Numbered from the stretch's first letter, positions 24,975 to 33,935 are shown. The stretch: DNA of 64,000 nt from Ohtaekwangia kribbensis (GCF_042676245.1 NZ_JBHTKA010000001.1:2046001-2110000), one strand, 5' to 3'. The notes: generated by a model not told the origin, from the sequence alone. Numbers and translations are program-made.

Positions 24975-25718
24975 TTACTGGAAGAGAAGATACAGTGTTA
25001 CCGTATTCGTGTTGATACGTTTCAACGGAGCACCGTATGCATCGGTTGTGCGATCGAGCATATTTACAATTCCCCTGGAGAAGCGTATCTCCGGCGAAAA
25101 CTTGAACAGCGGATAGTATAGATCGAAACCGAACCCGGCATCAAGACTGATGTTGGAAGTTCTTATACCCAGCTCGCGTTCTTCGGTTTTCTTTTTACCG
25201 GATGCTTCGAGCGCAGGTACCACACCACCAATCATATACATACGAATATTCCCTCTGCGCTGCGATTTATACTTCAGCAACACCGGGAATTCAACCATTG
25301 TACTTTCCACCAACTGATCATCGCGTGGGGTGTCATCGGTATAGATATAGCTGACTTTGTGTTCGTAGAATCCTACCTTGGGTGTGAGGCGCAGATCGAG
25401 CTGATCATCGAGTCTGTAATTCACAATAAAGCCCAACGAAAAACCTGCAGACCATGCCCCGACCACCGAATGAACGGTATCGAATTTAGACGTTACAAAC
25501 TGATCGGAATATTTTAACTGGTAAGTAGAAGTATGCAACCCGATGAGAAAACCATAGGTTAATTTACGATCGTCATAGTTAGGGTTATTCTTCTGCACCC
25601 AGCGCGTGGTGCGTTGTATCTGAGCATGCGCTGTGGCCGCGCATACCATAAGTACAACAGCAAAGATTACTTTGAGCCGGTATAGATTGAGCTTACTCCA
25701 AATGTGAGTGTTCTGCAT
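24975..25718 (-). CDS. porT: PorT/SprT-like outer-membrane protein of the type IX secretion/gliding apparatus
   Basis: A 247-residue protein with a signal peptide (hydrophobic 14-31, cleavage near AHAQ) and an eight-stranded-type beta barrel; strands include YGFLIGLHTSTYQLKYSD, SAGFSLGFIVNYRL and VEFPVLLKYKSQR. PorT/SprT is needed for type IX secretion in Porphyromonas and Flavobacterium, and in many Bacteroidota its gene follows ubiE, as here. The reading frame overlaps the 3' end of ubiE by 52 bp. No later start keeps the signal peptide, so the overlap appears real. The assignment rests on synteny plus barrel type. Confidence 0.75.
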   Translation of the reverse strand: MQNTHIWSKLNLYRLKVIFAVVLMVCAATAHAQIQRTTRWVQKNNPNYDDRKLTYGFLIGLHTSTYQLKYSDQFVTSKFDTVHSVVGAWSAGFSLGFIVNYRLDDQLDLRLTPKVGFYEHKVSYIYTDDTPRDDQLVESTMVEFPVLLKYKSQRRGNIRMYMIGGVVPALEASGKKKTEERELGIRTSNISLDAGFGFDLYYPLFKFSPEIRFSRGIVNMLDRTTDAYGAPLKRINTNTVTLYLLFQ

Positions 25719-26386
25719 TTCGCATGTTTAAATCCAACAATATTAAGGATGTGAAGAAAATTTTCACCATCCGGAAAAGCCTCTACAGATTCAGGGAGAT
25801 ACGTATAAGCAGCTTTATCACTGGATACCGCTCTACCGATCTTAGGCAAAACGAATTTAAAATAAAAATTATATACCTGTCGGAAAGGAAATTTTCGCGG
25901 CCTTGAAAATTCGAGCACCACTAATTGTCCACCAGGCTTCAATACACGATAAATTTCGCGAAGACCACGCTCCAGGTTCTCAAAATTACGAACGCCAAAC
26001 GCCACCGTCACGGCATCAAATGTATTGTCGGCAAACGGAATATTTTCAGAATCACCGAGTTGCAATTCAATGCGATCGGTCAGGCGTCTCTCCGCTACTT
26101 TCTTCTTCCCTACCTCCAGCATCCCTGCCGAAATATCAATGCCAATGATCTTGTCCGGATTGAGTGTAAGCGCCTGAATGGCGAAGTCGCCTGTGCCGGT
26201 AGCTACATCCAGCAATTGCTTGGGCTTAAATGGTTTGAGGTGTTGTATAGCTTTTTTGCGCCAGCCTTTATCAATGCCCAGACTCAAAAAATGATTAAGA
26301 AAATCATAGCGGTGACTGATGTTATCAAACATCTTCGCTACCTGCTCTTTCTTGCCTGTGTTTTCTTCTTTATACGGAACTACCAT
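25667..26386 (-). CDS. ubiE: Demethylmenaquinone methyltransferase (UbiE/MenG)
   Basis: A 239-residue SAM-dependent enzyme for the last step of menaquinone synthesis. The N-terminal MFDNISHRYDFLNHFLSLGIDKGWRKKAI is the UbiE family block, SAM motif I is LLDVATGTGDFAIQAL, and AVTVAFGVRNFENLERGLREIYRVLKPGG carries the second family signature. The C-terminal segment SVEAFPDGENFLHILNIVGFKHAKCRTLTFGVSSIYTG is also canonical. It starts after a heptad-type inverted repeat and overlaps porT by 52 bp, which suggests coupled translation. Full length. Confidence 0.96.
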   Translation of the reverse strand: MVVPYKEENTGKKEQVAKMFDNISHRYDFLNHFLSLGIDKGWRKKAIQHLKPFKPKQLLDVATGTGDFAIQALTLNPDKIIGIDISAGMLEVGKKKVAERRLTDRIELQLGDSENIPFADNTFDAVTVAFGVRNFENLERGLREIYRVLKPGGQLVVLEFSRPRKFPFRQVYNFYFKFVLPKIGRAVSSDKAAYTYLPESVEAFPDGENFLHILNIVGFKHAKCRTLTFGVSSIYTGSK

Positions 26387-26448
26387 CTCACCTGTAATAA
26401 ACCGGGACGAAGGTAGATGGTTTGATGATAGGAATGAAATATGTGAAT

Positions 26449-26518
26449 CGTTAATCGTTACCGGTTATCCGTTATTCGTTGCGTACTTTCGGCTAACGAA
26501 AACGGATAACGATTAACG
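26449..26518. repeat. Heptad-periodic hairpin between the PorE-like gene and ubiE
   Basis: Five consecutive units CGTTAAT, CGTTACC and so on (consensus SGTTNNN) run from 26449 to 26483. The opposite-strand form fills 26495-26518 with spacings of 6, 7 and 7 nt. The arms pair as an 11-bp plus 7-bp helix (CGTTAATCGTT with AACGATTAACG; ATCCGTT with AACGGAT). It begins 5 bp past the stop of the PorE-like gene. Confidence 0.65.
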
Positions 26519-26523
26519 CTTCG

Positions 26524-28686
26524 TCAATTCGAGAGGACCTTAAATTCCACCCTGCGGTTAAGTTCGCGGCCCTCCGACTCATCATCGTTGCTGGCAAGTG
26601 GTTTACTTTTACCGTAACCAACCGCTTTGATTCTGCGGGTATCAATACCTTTCTTGGTGAGATAATCTTTTACAGCCTCCGCGCGTTTTTGCGAGAGGTA
26701 CATGTTATAGGCTTTTGTTCCGATAGCATCGGTGTGACCGGCAAGCTCGATGGTCATGTTGTTATTGGTACGCATCATTGCTTCCAGTTTATTGAGTTCG
26801 GTATAGGACTCTGTCTCAAATGTAGCCTTGTCGAAATCAAAGTAAATATTGCGGAGGATTGACGTAACACCTACCGAAAGTTTACGCAACTCAATGGTGC
26901 GCGTAACTACTTTCTCTTCGGTTGTAGCACCCTGAATTTTTACATTCATATTCTGGAATGCATAGCCATCGCGATCGATCGACAGTCTGTAATCTTTAGC
27001 CTGTGCGTTCTTGATCGTGAATTCATATACACCATTGCCTTGTGATGTAGAACCTACAATTATATTATCCTTCGCGCCTACCAGTTTTACTTTAGCATCC
27101 AATGGCGATTTGTCTGCGGCATCGAGTACCGTTACAACGTACTTGAGCGGAACGATTGGTTTCTTAGGCTCCTTTTTCGGTTCGTTCTTAGGCTCTGTTT
27201 TCGGCTCAGTCTTAGGCTCGTTCTTCGTAGGATTGTTCTTCGGCTCCGTTGGCGTTACTACTACCGGGTCGGTCTTCGGTTCGTTCTTCACTACAACTGG
27301 TTCTGTTGTTGTTTGTGCGGTATCCTTGGGAGGCTCCGGATTTTTCGCTACAGCAGGTTGTGGATTTTTAAGACCGTCCGGAATGGTGATCATATATATA
27401 TCGGTATAACCCATACCATCTTCACGAACAGAAGAGTAGTATGCACGTTTACTGTCTTTTGACGACACGAAGTATATATCGTTGTCTGGAGTGTTGATCG
27501 GATAGCCAAGGTTTTCCGGATCAGACCACTCATTACCTTTTGCATCCAGGGTTGATTTGAATACATCGAAACCTCCCATCCCCTTATGGCCTTTACTACT
27601 GAAATATAGTGTTACAAGGTCGTAGTCGATAAATGGAGCATCGTCATCCAGGTCGGTGTTGATCTTCGGGCCGAGGTTCTTCACATTCGACCATTCTCCT
27701 TTGCTGTCTTTTGTAGCGCGGTATAGATCGAGTCCACCGAATCCTCCGGGACGGTTACTGGAGAAGTATAAAGTCTTTTCATCAGCCGATATAGAAACTG
27801 ATTTTTCTTCGAAGCTTGAGTTGATAATGCCGGGCATTGGTACAGGTTCGCTCCATACACCGTTGGCACGTTCGCTATAGTATATATCGCCTCCACCGTC
27901 ATCCATATAAATGAACAATGTATTACCATCTGCAGACAAACCGAGGTTTGAGTTGTGATACGGTGTGTTAACCGGCATACCAATGTTCTTGGCATACGAC
28001 CACGTGTTTCCTTGCTTGGTGGCAAAGAATATATCTTCCCATGGCTTGTTATCGTCAGCCACGTTCTGGTTCAAGTTGTCGTCTCTTCTGCGTGTAGTAA
28101 AGAACAGTTCTGTTTCCTGTTCATTCAACACGGGTACATAGTCCTCGTATTCAGAGTTGATCTCACGACCAATGTTTACAATCGAGAAGTTCTTGGGATT
28201 CGCGAAGTACTCTTTGGCATTCTGACACTCGAAGATCGCACGATCTACTACAGCTTCCTCTACTTTATCTTTACCTTGATAGTTTGATTTTTTAGCAAGT
28301 TTCTCTTTATAGAGGTTATAGAATTTTATAGCATCATCAAACTTTTCTCCATACTGAAAACTTCTTCCGATAGAATACTCTATATCAAAGCGGTAAGACG
28401 GATCTTGTCTGTAAACACGTAACAGGTATTTTGCCGCCAGATGTTTATCGATGGTTATCAAATGAAGACGCCCCGCTTCATAGTTTGCCTTTATAAAAGT
28501 GGTATCAAGGTCGGCAGCTGTCACCACCAGACCACGGGCGTCATCAAGAGCTTTGGTAGCTTCCAAGGTAAGTTCCGCCTGCGTCATGTACTCCTGCGCA
28601 AGCTCCTTGGGAGGTTGCTGAGCAAATGCAGGTTTGGTTAGTACAATGAGAGTCAAAAAAATCAGTACACTTCGGATACTGGACAT
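26524..28686 (-). CDS. PorE-like OmpA family protein (TPR, PD40 propeller, carboxypeptidase-regulatory and OmpA domains)
   Basis: A 720-residue periplasmic/outer-membrane protein. It has a signal peptide (1-22), helical TPR-like repeats (30-155), a WD40-like PD40 beta propeller (165-435; repeated blades such as TLYFSSNRPGGFGGLDLYR and LYFSSKGHKGMGGFDVF), a Lys/Glu/Pro-rich linker (445-512), a carboxypeptidase-regulatory-like domain (513-600) and an OmpA peptidoglycan-binding domain (605-720) with HTDAIGTKAYNMYLSQKRAEAV. This order matches PorE (PG1058) of the type IX secretion system. No lipobox Cys is visible, unlike the P. gingivalis lipoprotein. It lies 138 bp upstream of ubiE-porT. Other PD40-OmpA paralogues exist in Bacteroidota, so function is probable, not proven. 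Confidence 0.78.
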   Translation of the reverse strand: MSSIRSVLIFLTLIVLTKPAFAQQPPKELAQEYMTQAELTLEATKALDDARGLVVTAADLDTTFIKANYEAGRLHLITIDKHLAAKYLLRVYRQDPSYRFDIEYSIGRSFQYGEKFDDAIKFYNLYKEKLAKKSNYQGKDKVEEAVVDRAIFECQNAKEYFANPKNFSIVNIGREINSEYEDYVPVLNEQETELFFTTRRRDDNLNQNVADDNKPWEDIFFATKQGNTWSYAKNIGMPVNTPYHNSNLGLSADGNTLFIYMDDGGGDIYYSERANGVWSEPVPMPGIINSSFEEKSVSISADEKTLYFSSNRPGGFGGLDLYRATKDSKGEWSNVKNLGPKINTDLDDDAPFIDYDLVTLYFSSKGHKGMGGFDVFKSTLDAKGNEWSDPENLGYPINTPDNDIYFVSSKDSKRAYYSSVREDGMGYTDIYMITIPDGLKNPQPAVAKNPEPPKDTAQTTTEPVVVKNEPKTDPVVVTPTEPKNNPTKNEPKTEPKTEPKNEPKKEPKKPIVPLKYVVTVLDAADKSPLDAKVKLVGAKDNIIVGSTSQGNGVYEFTIKNAQAKDYRLSIDRDGYAFQNMNVKIQGATTEEKVVTRTIELRKLSVGVTSILRNIYFDFDKATFETESYTELNKLEAMMRTNNNMTIELAGHTDAIGTKAYNMYLSQKRAEAVKDYLTKKGIDTRRIKAVGYGKSKPLASNDDESEGRELNRRVEFKVLSN

Positions 28687-28843
28687 CGCTTAAAAAATTT
28701 TTACACTAAAAGTTATGAATAAAAAGCTTCACAATAATACTACAAGATAGGAAAAACTGTGGATTCTGGAGCAGAAATTTGATGCCATAAATTCACATTT
28801 ATTACAAACTTAGTATTTTGGGCTTCAATTATTACTTTAACAG

Positions 28844-29452
28844 ATGAAGATTACGAAGTCCGAGTTTATTTCAAGCTATGCCGATGTACATAAATGCCCG
28901 GCACCGGATAAGCCGGAGTTCGCATTTATAGGACGTTCAAATGTAGGTAAGTCTTCGCTAATCAACATGTTAACGCAGACGAAAGATCTCGCCAAGACTT
29001 CCTCCACGCCTGGTAAAACTCAAACCATAAATCATTTTCTGATCAACGAAACCTGGTACCTGGTTGATCTTCCGGGGTATGGTTATGCCAGTGTAAGCAA
29101 AACTATACGCGAAGGTTTCGGGCAAATGATTGAAGATTATGTTCAGAAGCGTGAAAATCTTTCGTGCATTTTTGTGCTGGTCGATTCACGACTTGAACCA
29201 CAGAAAAGTGATCTGAGTTTTATCAACTGGGCCGGAAGCAAAGGAGTGCCCCTGGCCATTGTGTTCACAAAAGTGGACAAGCTGAAGCTGAATGAACTTC
29301 AACGCAATGTTCAGCAATTCAAAAAAGCCGTGCTGGCCGATTGGGAAGAACTTCCGCCCATGATTATTACATCATCGGAAAAGAAAACCGGCCGCGATGA
29401 ACTGCTCGACTTTATAGACGATGCCCTGAAAGTTTACAAACAACAGGGATAG
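28844..29452 (+). CDS. engB: Ribosome biogenesis GTPase EngB/YsxC
   Basis: A 202-residue GTPase needed for 50S subunit assembly. G1 is IGRSNVGKSSLINML, G2 is the switch TSSTPGKTQTINHF, G3 is LVDLPGYGYASV, G4 is FTKVDKL and G5 is TSSEKKTG. The N-terminal FISSYADVHKCPAPDKPEFAFIGRS is typical of Bacteroidota EngB. It is divergent from the PorE-like gene across a 157-bp AT-rich spacer. Full length and monocistronic, or read into the DUF5606 gene, which has its own promoter. Confidence 0.96.
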   Translation: MKITKSEFISSYADVHKCPAPDKPEFAFIGRSNVGKSSLINMLTQTKDLAKTSSTPGKTQTINHFLINETWYLVDLPGYGYASVSKTIREGFGQMIEDYVQKRENLSCIFVLVDSRLEPQKSDLSFINWAGSKGVPLAIVFTKVDKLKLNELQRNVQQFKKAVLADWEELPPMIITSSEKKTGRDELLDFIDDALKVYKQQG

Positions 29453-29500
29453 TCAACGCACGCACTGCACGCAATCCTTTTCACTATTTTCATTATCAAC

Positions 29501-29531
29501 TTTTGCCTGCTTTTTGTTTTAGTTAGCTTTG
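29501..29531 (+). promoter_or_regulatory. Bacteroidota promoter of the DUF5606 gene
   Basis: The -33 element TTTTG is at 29501-29505, an 18-nt spacer follows, and the -7 element TAGCTTTG is at 29524-29531. The ATG is 19 nt further on. Confidence 0.7.
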
Positions 29532-29550
29532 CGCGCATTATAATTATAAT

Positions 29551-29970
29551 ATGACTTTAGCGGAAATAGCAACGATCTCCGGAAAGGGAGGACTCTTTAA
29601 AGTAATGGCACCTACTAAATCAGGGGTGATCCTGGAGTCGCTGGACGATACCAAAACAAAAGTGATAGCGACAGCCAATAACAAACTTTCTTTGTTGAAT
29701 GAGATCTCTATCTATACAACAACCAAAGAAGGCACCGTAGCACTTGAAAATGTTCTGAAGAAAATTCATACCGATTTTGGCAACGACCTCGGGGTTGACT
29801 CAAACTCAGACGGAGCTGAGTTGAAATCTTTTTTGAAAGCTGTACTGCCGGAGTATGATGAGAACCGGGTATATGTTTCTGATATCAAGAAACTGGTGAA
29901 ATGGTACGAGCTTATTCAAAAGCACGCTCCTGATATTCTGACCGGAGCTAAAGAAAAAGAAACAAAATAA
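29551..29970 (+). CDS. DUF5606 domain protein
   Basis: A 139-residue cytoplasmic protein. Residues 1-55 form a small beta-rich domain beginning with LAEIATISGKGGLFKVMAPTKSGVILESLD, the signature of DUF5606, a conserved Bacteroidota family without known function. Residues 60-139 are helical and end in a Lys/Glu-rich tail. The fold of the first half is SH3/KOW-like by its strand pattern (my inference), which could suggest nucleic-acid or ribosome binding. It lies 98 bp after engB with its own promoter and is convergent with the PmoA-family gene, from which a hairpin separates it. Confidence 0.85.
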   Translation: MTLAEIATISGKGGLFKVMAPTKSGVILESLDDTKTKVIATANNKLSLLNEISIYTTTKEGTVALENVLKKIHTDFGNDLGVDSNSDGAELKSFLKAVLPEYDENRVYVSDIKKLVKWYELIQKHAPDILTGAKEKETK

Positions 29971-29978
29971 TGTATTCA

Positions 29979-30014
29979 CGTTGAGAGAAAGTAGTAGTAT
30001 GCTTCCTCTCAACG
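29979..30014. terminator. Hairpin between convergent genes
   Basis: CGTTGAGAGAAAG and CTTCCTCTCAACG pair over 13 positions with one mismatch and a 10-nt loop. There is no T-run on either side, so termination is possible but weak; it may instead protect 3' ends. Confidence 0.45.
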
Positions 30015-30022
30015 GATATATA

Positions 30023-31063
30023 TCATTTGCCAGCAGCAAAGTTATCTGCCAGCGTATTCAAGTCTGTTGTAGTAAGACCTTTTCCGGCATGAACCACAAT
30101 TCTATATTGAAATTGCGTGGTTTGATCTTTCGATAATTTCAGGTTTAACTCTTCTTTTCCTTCGCTGAAAATCTTTTGTCCTAACGGGTTCGCAGCAAAC
30201 AACCCATAACCGCGTGCGTGCCAATAGGTAGGATACCCGACATTTTTAGGATGATCGATAATCGCGATGGAAATTTTCTCTCCATCTTTCTCTCCATTTA
30301 AACAAGTCCATACGGAACGTTTAGCCCATGTAGCATCGCCCGTTACGCCTTCCTTGTTTACATATAAGCCGGTAACACCCGCGTTATCAAGTTTTGATAC
30401 AGCGGTAACATTACCGTGTACATCCACAAATTTATCCTCCTGCTTCGAAGGCATTTCCAACGCCCGGGCTACACGTATGGCTATAAAACCATCTTTCACA
30501 TCTTTAAACAGAACTTCCTGCGCTACAGCTTTCAAAACACAGGCACGATCTATAATGAAGTTTCCGTTTTTTGCCGTGAACACAAAATCTGTAGTTTCTT
30601 CCAGCAGTACATTACCATTGATGTCTACCCAATGACTTACGGTTCTGAGTTCAGCTTTGTCTTTACTTCCTTTGGCAAGTAACGTGCGTTGGTGACGGAT
30701 CGATCCATATTTATCTTTCTTCTCTTTTGCTATAGCATCGCTGTTGTTCCAGAAATCCAGACCATTTACACTTTCATAATTCAGCCATATACCTACATGA
30801 TGCGGGTGATCGGTGCGTTCGCCAGCGCGGGGTGCTATCGGGAATCCACGCGTTACAACATTGCCCGTTAGTGTTTTTACCGGGAAGAGCACCGGCTTCT
30901 CAGTAGAATCAAAATAGCAGTAAGCAGTCAGTAATTTACCATCATACAAAATCTCAATTTTCTTATCGGCCTTTTTTTCAACAACCGAAAAACCTTTCTG
31001 TGCCGATGCAGAAGCTACAAACATGAATAACAAGAGTGACAGAATACCGGTACGTATGTTCAT
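30023..31063 (-). CDS. PmoA family protein (DUF6807), secreted
   Basis: A 346-residue protein with a signal peptide (1-21, ending ASA-QKG). The domain beginning KIEILYDGKLLTAYCYFDSTEKPVLFPVKTLTGNVVTRGFP is that of the 'methane oxygenase PmoA' family in databases. The name is misleading: these proteins have no methane monooxygenase chemistry and are found near sugar-metabolism genes in Bacteroidota. His-rich segments (ERTDHPHHVGIWLNYESVNGLDFW) may form an active or metal site. It may act on carbohydrates in the periplasm; not proven. Monocistronic. Confidence 0.8.
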   Translation of the reverse strand: MNIRTGILSLLLFMFVASASAQKGFSVVEKKADKKIEILYDGKLLTAYCYFDSTEKPVLFPVKTLTGNVVTRGFPIAPRAGERTDHPHHVGIWLNYESVNGLDFWNNSDAIAKEKKDKYGSIRHQRTLLAKGSKDKAELRTVSHWVDINGNVLLEETTDFVFTAKNGNFIIDRACVLKAVAQEVLFKDVKDGFIAIRVARALEMPSKQEDKFVDVHGNVTAVSKLDNAGVTGLYVNKEGVTGDATWAKRSVWTCLNGEKDGEKISIAIIDHPKNVGYPTYWHARGYGLFAANPLGQKIFSEGKEELNLKLSKDQTTQFQYRIVVHAGKGLTTTDLNTLADNFAAGK

Positions 31064-31126
31064 GAAGGAAATGTTTAGATCGATATATATTTAAGACACC
31101 TGCGTTTAACTCTATAAGACGTGCCG

Positions 31127-32149
31127 TTATGCAAACGACCCTGATTTATCTACCATGTTTTTAGAGCCAACATAAAACGCGGTGCGCTGGTGCAGCGACT
31201 CCGGAACAATATCGAGTATGCGCATAGAACCGTTGGTAGCTTTACCACCTGCCTGTTCGGCAACAAAGGCGAGGGCATTGCACTCGTATATCAGGCGTAA
31301 TTTACCATTCGGATCTTTTGCCGTTGCCGGGTAAATATAAATTCCTCCTTTTAACATATTGCGATGAAAATCGGCTACGAGCGAGCCTATATAGCGTGCG
31401 GTATATTTTTGATCTTTGCAATACTGCACGTATTCTTTAACCGGTTGAGCAAACGAATTGGCAGAACCTTCGTTGATGGAGTATACCTTTCCATCGGCGG
31501 GCATGCGCATATCGGGGTGTGAAAGAAAGTACTCACCGAGTGTTGGCTCGTACGTAAAACCGTTTACACCATGACCGGTAGTATATACCATCATGGTAGA
31601 CGAGCCATACAAAACATAACCGGCAGCAACCTGATCGGCACCGCGCTGCAGTATATCCTCCTGTTGAATCGGAGTGCCTGCCGGGCTCTTTCTTCTATAT
31701 ATTGAAAATATAGTGCCGATCGAAACATTCACATCAATGTTGGAGGAACCGTCCAGCGGATCGATCGCGATTACATATTTACCTTCGTTGTTAAGATCAG
31801 CAAAAGTATCGGCCTCTTCGGATACAAGCGCGCATACTTCGCCACCTTTTGCCAGCGCCCGGGTAAAGCGAATATTGGCGAGTACATCTAGTTTCTGCTG
31901 ATCATCGCCTGCCATATTCTGTGAACCAACAGCACCCATAATATCAATCAAGCCTGCTTTGTTTACTTCACGGTTCACCACTTTGGACGCCAGCGCTATA
32001 TCGCGCAACAACTGCGAGAGCTCTCCACTGGCATACGCGAACTGATCCTGGTTGCTTTTTATAAAACGGTCCAACGTACTTCCTATCGGTTGTGCAATTC
32101 TGGAGGTCTCAATGCTTGGTGTGTTGGCTTTATTGATTGATCTTTGCAT
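31127..32149 (-). CDS. fbp: Class 1 fructose-1,6-bisphosphatase
   Basis: A 340-residue gluconeogenic enzyme that hydrolyses fructose-1,6-bisphosphate to fructose-6-phosphate. Metal residues are visible in LVSEEADTF (Glu111/Glu112) and in the signature AIDPLDGSSNIDVNVSIGTIFSIY (Asp130, Asp133). The substrate-binding RYIGSLVADFHRNMLKGGIYIYPAT segment and the C-terminal ECNALAFVAEQAGGKAT are typical of the class 1 family. It is divergent from the aspartate kinase gene with a 56-bp shared promoter region. Complete, no anomalies. Confidence 0.97.
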   Translation of the reverse strand: MQRSINKANTPSIETSRIAQPIGSTLDRFIKSNQDQFAYASGELSQLLRDIALASKVVNREVNKAGLIDIMGAVGSQNMAGDDQQKLDVLANIRFTRALAKGGEVCALVSEEADTFADLNNEGKYVIAIDPLDGSSNIDVNVSIGTIFSIYRRKSPAGTPIQQEDILQRGADQVAAGYVLYGSSTMMVYTTGHGVNGFTYEPTLGEYFLSHPDMRMPADGKVYSINEGSANSFAQPVKEYVQYCKDQKYTARYIGSLVADFHRNMLKGGIYIYPATAKDPNGKLRLIYECNALAFVAEQAGGKATNGSMRILDIVPESLHQRTAFYVGSKNMVDKSGSFA

Positions 32150-32175
32150 AGCGTGTTCAAAAATTTATCTAAAGT

Positions 32176-32183
32176 TAATTTTG
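32176..32183 (+). promoter_or_regulatory. -7 element (TAATTTTG) for the aspartate kinase gene
   Basis: Exact TAnnTTTG match, 22 nt before the ATG at 32206. The -33 side overlaps the fbp start region and has no clear TTTG at 18-19 nt. Confidence 0.45.
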
Positions 32184-32205
32184 CAAACGATTTAGTCAAC
32201 TCAAA

Positions 32206-33450
32206 ATGAAGGTTTTTAAATTCGGAGGAGCTTCGCTGAAAAATGCTGACGGAGTAAAGAATGTTGCATCCATCATTCAACAACATGGCCCTGACCAACT
32301 ATTGGTGGTGGTATCAGCCATGGGCAAGACTACCAATGCCCTTGAAAAGATTCATGCTATCGCTGCTGCCGGTCAAAATGCTTCATCTCAAATTAGCACG
32401 CTGTACGAGTACCATCAAGAGATCCTCCAACATTTATTTCCGGCTGGTCATGCGGCATATAAAGCTGTTGATACATGCTTTGAAGAGCTAAAGACTGAAC
32501 TTGCCGAAACCGGTGAGTTTGACATGATATATGACCAGGTGGTATCGCTGGGAGAAATTATATCTTCAGTAATCGTTGACCACTATCTGCTGGAGATGAA
32601 TGTAGCTTCGCATTGGCTTGATGCCGGCAGTTGTATTATTACCGATGACAGCTATCGCGAAGGAAAAGTGGATTGGGACAAAACAACTGCGAACATCCAG
32701 AAGCTGCGATCAACACTCAACAAGAACATCATCGTTACCCAGGGCTTTATCGGAAAGACAACCGATGGCTATACAACAACACTGGGTCGTGAAGGCTCTG
32801 ATTTTTCGGCCGCTATATTCGCTTCATCGTTGCTGGCCGATTCGGTTACAATCTGGAAAGATGTACCGGGAGTAATGAACGCTGATCCGAAACGATTGCC
32901 GGCTGCCATTGTATTTGATGAACTACCTTTCCAGGAAGCGGCTGAGATGACCTACTACGGAGCCAGTGTTATTCACCCGAAAACTATCAAGCCCTTGGCA
33001 AACAAAGGCATTCCTTTACTCGTAAAGAATTTTGAAGACCCTTCACTGCCGGGTACAAAAATTCACGAATGCAAAGTGGACGACTTACCACCTCTGATCG
33101 TTTTTAAAGACAACCAGTGTCTTATTTCCTGTAAGGTAACAGACTATACCTTCGTGACCGAACAACATCTCAGCGAGATATTCAATGCACTTTCTTCACT
33201 TGATCTTCGTGTGAACGTAATGCAGAACTCGGCTATATCATTTTCGTTCTGCCTCGACTTCCGTGAAAACAAAGTACTGTCGCTTATTCACAAACTTCAG
33301 GAGCATTTCGAAGTATACTATAATACAGGACTTACGCTCATCACGGTAAAAAACTATGATGAGAAGACGTTCGAGAAATATCGTAAACACCAGAACGTAC
33401 TCCTGGAGCAATCGTCACGCTCAACACTGCAAGTGTTGGTCAGACCTTAG
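32206..33450 (+). CDS. Aspartate kinase (monofunctional)
   Basis: A 414-residue enzyme for the first step of the aspartate family (Lys, Thr, Met, diaminopimelate). The kinase domain has KFGGASLKNADGVKNVA at the N-terminus, GEIISSVIVDHYL and TTLGREGSDFSAAIFA (phosphate/aspartate binding), and the nucleotide segment VTIWKDVPGVMNADPKRLPAA. YYGASVIHPKTIKPL closes the catalytic part. The C-terminal region (about 300-414) is an ACT-type regulatory domain, so feedback control is likely. It is single-function, not fused to homoserine dehydrogenase. Its stop overlaps the convergent LMW phosphatase stop by 4 bp. Confidence 0.94.
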   Translation: MKVFKFGGASLKNADGVKNVASIIQQHGPDQLLVVVSAMGKTTNALEKIHAIAAAGQNASSQISTLYEYHQEILQHLFPAGHAAYKAVDTCFEELKTELAETGEFDMIYDQVVSLGEIISSVIVDHYLLEMNVASHWLDAGSCIITDDSYREGKVDWDKTTANIQKLRSTLNKNIIVTQGFIGKTTDGYTTTLGREGSDFSAAIFASSLLADSVTIWKDVPGVMNADPKRLPAAIVFDELPFQEAAEMTYYGASVIHPKTIKPLANKGIPLLVKNFEDPSLPGTKIHECKVDDLPPLIVFKDNQCLISCKVTDYTFVTEQHLSEIFNALSSLDLRVNVMQNSAISFSFCLDFRENKVLSLIHKLQEHFEVYYNTGLTLITVKNYDEKTFEKYRKHQNVLLEQSSRSTLQVLVRP

Positions 33451-33935
33451 TGCTGCGACAGGTAACGTTCTTCCAGGTGTTTCACGAACTTGTCCATCGT
33501 GCGATCCAGTATATCAAACACTTCCTGAAATCCCTGTTCACCACCATAATACGGGTCGGGCACTTCCATACCTTTTCCTATCGGATCGAAATCACGCATC
33601 AGCATTACTTTTTCTGAATGATGATCGATGGTAGAAAGCCTGAGTATATTCCGGTGGTTGCTGTGATCCATCGCCAATATATAGTCGAACTGATCGAAGT
33701 CGTCAACACAAAGTTGTCGGCCAAGGTGCTTGATGCTTACACCATTCTTCAGAGCATTGGCAATGGTTCGGCTATCCGGCGGGTCGCCAATGTGATAGTT
33801 TGACGTGCCGCAGGAGTCTGCCTCCACCAGTTTTTCCAGGGCTGTGCCTTTCACTTTATGCTTAAAAACAGCCTCGGCCAGGGGCGACCGACAGATATTG
33901 CCGAGGCATACAAATAATATTTTTACGCGTTCCAT
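33447..33935 (-). CDS. Low-molecular-weight protein tyrosine phosphatase
   Basis: A 162-residue phosphatase. The signature loop is VCLGNICRSPLAEAVF (CX5R, residues 9-15 region), immediately at the N-terminus, and the catalytic DP loop is VPDPYYGG. I chose the ATG at 33935 because it gives the standard MERVKILFVCLGN start; a further upstream ATG at 33986 would add an atypical Cys-rich extension. It may act on a bacterial tyrosine kinase of the exopolysaccharide type or as an arsenate reductase-like enzyme; there is no BY-kinase nearby. Convergent overlap of 4 bp with the aspartate kinase gene. Confidence 0.92.
   Translation of the reverse strand: MERVKILFVCLGNICRSPLAEAVFKHKVKGTALEKLVEADSCGTSNYHIGDPPDSRTIANALKNGVSIKHLGRQLCVDDFDQFDYILAMDHSNHRNILRLSTIDHHSEKVMLMRDFDPIGKGMEVPDPYYGGEQGFQEVFDILDRTMDKFVKHLEERYLSQH

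Noticed and set aside
26319..26516. Plus-strand frames opposite the ubiE start and spacer
   Set aside because: They run through the heptad repeat and antisense to ubiE, with no start context or domain.
30023..31063. Methane monooxygenase subunit suggested by the family name PmoA
   Set aside because: The protein is a secreted soluble DUF6807-type protein without the membrane helices or metal sites of particulate methane monooxygenase.
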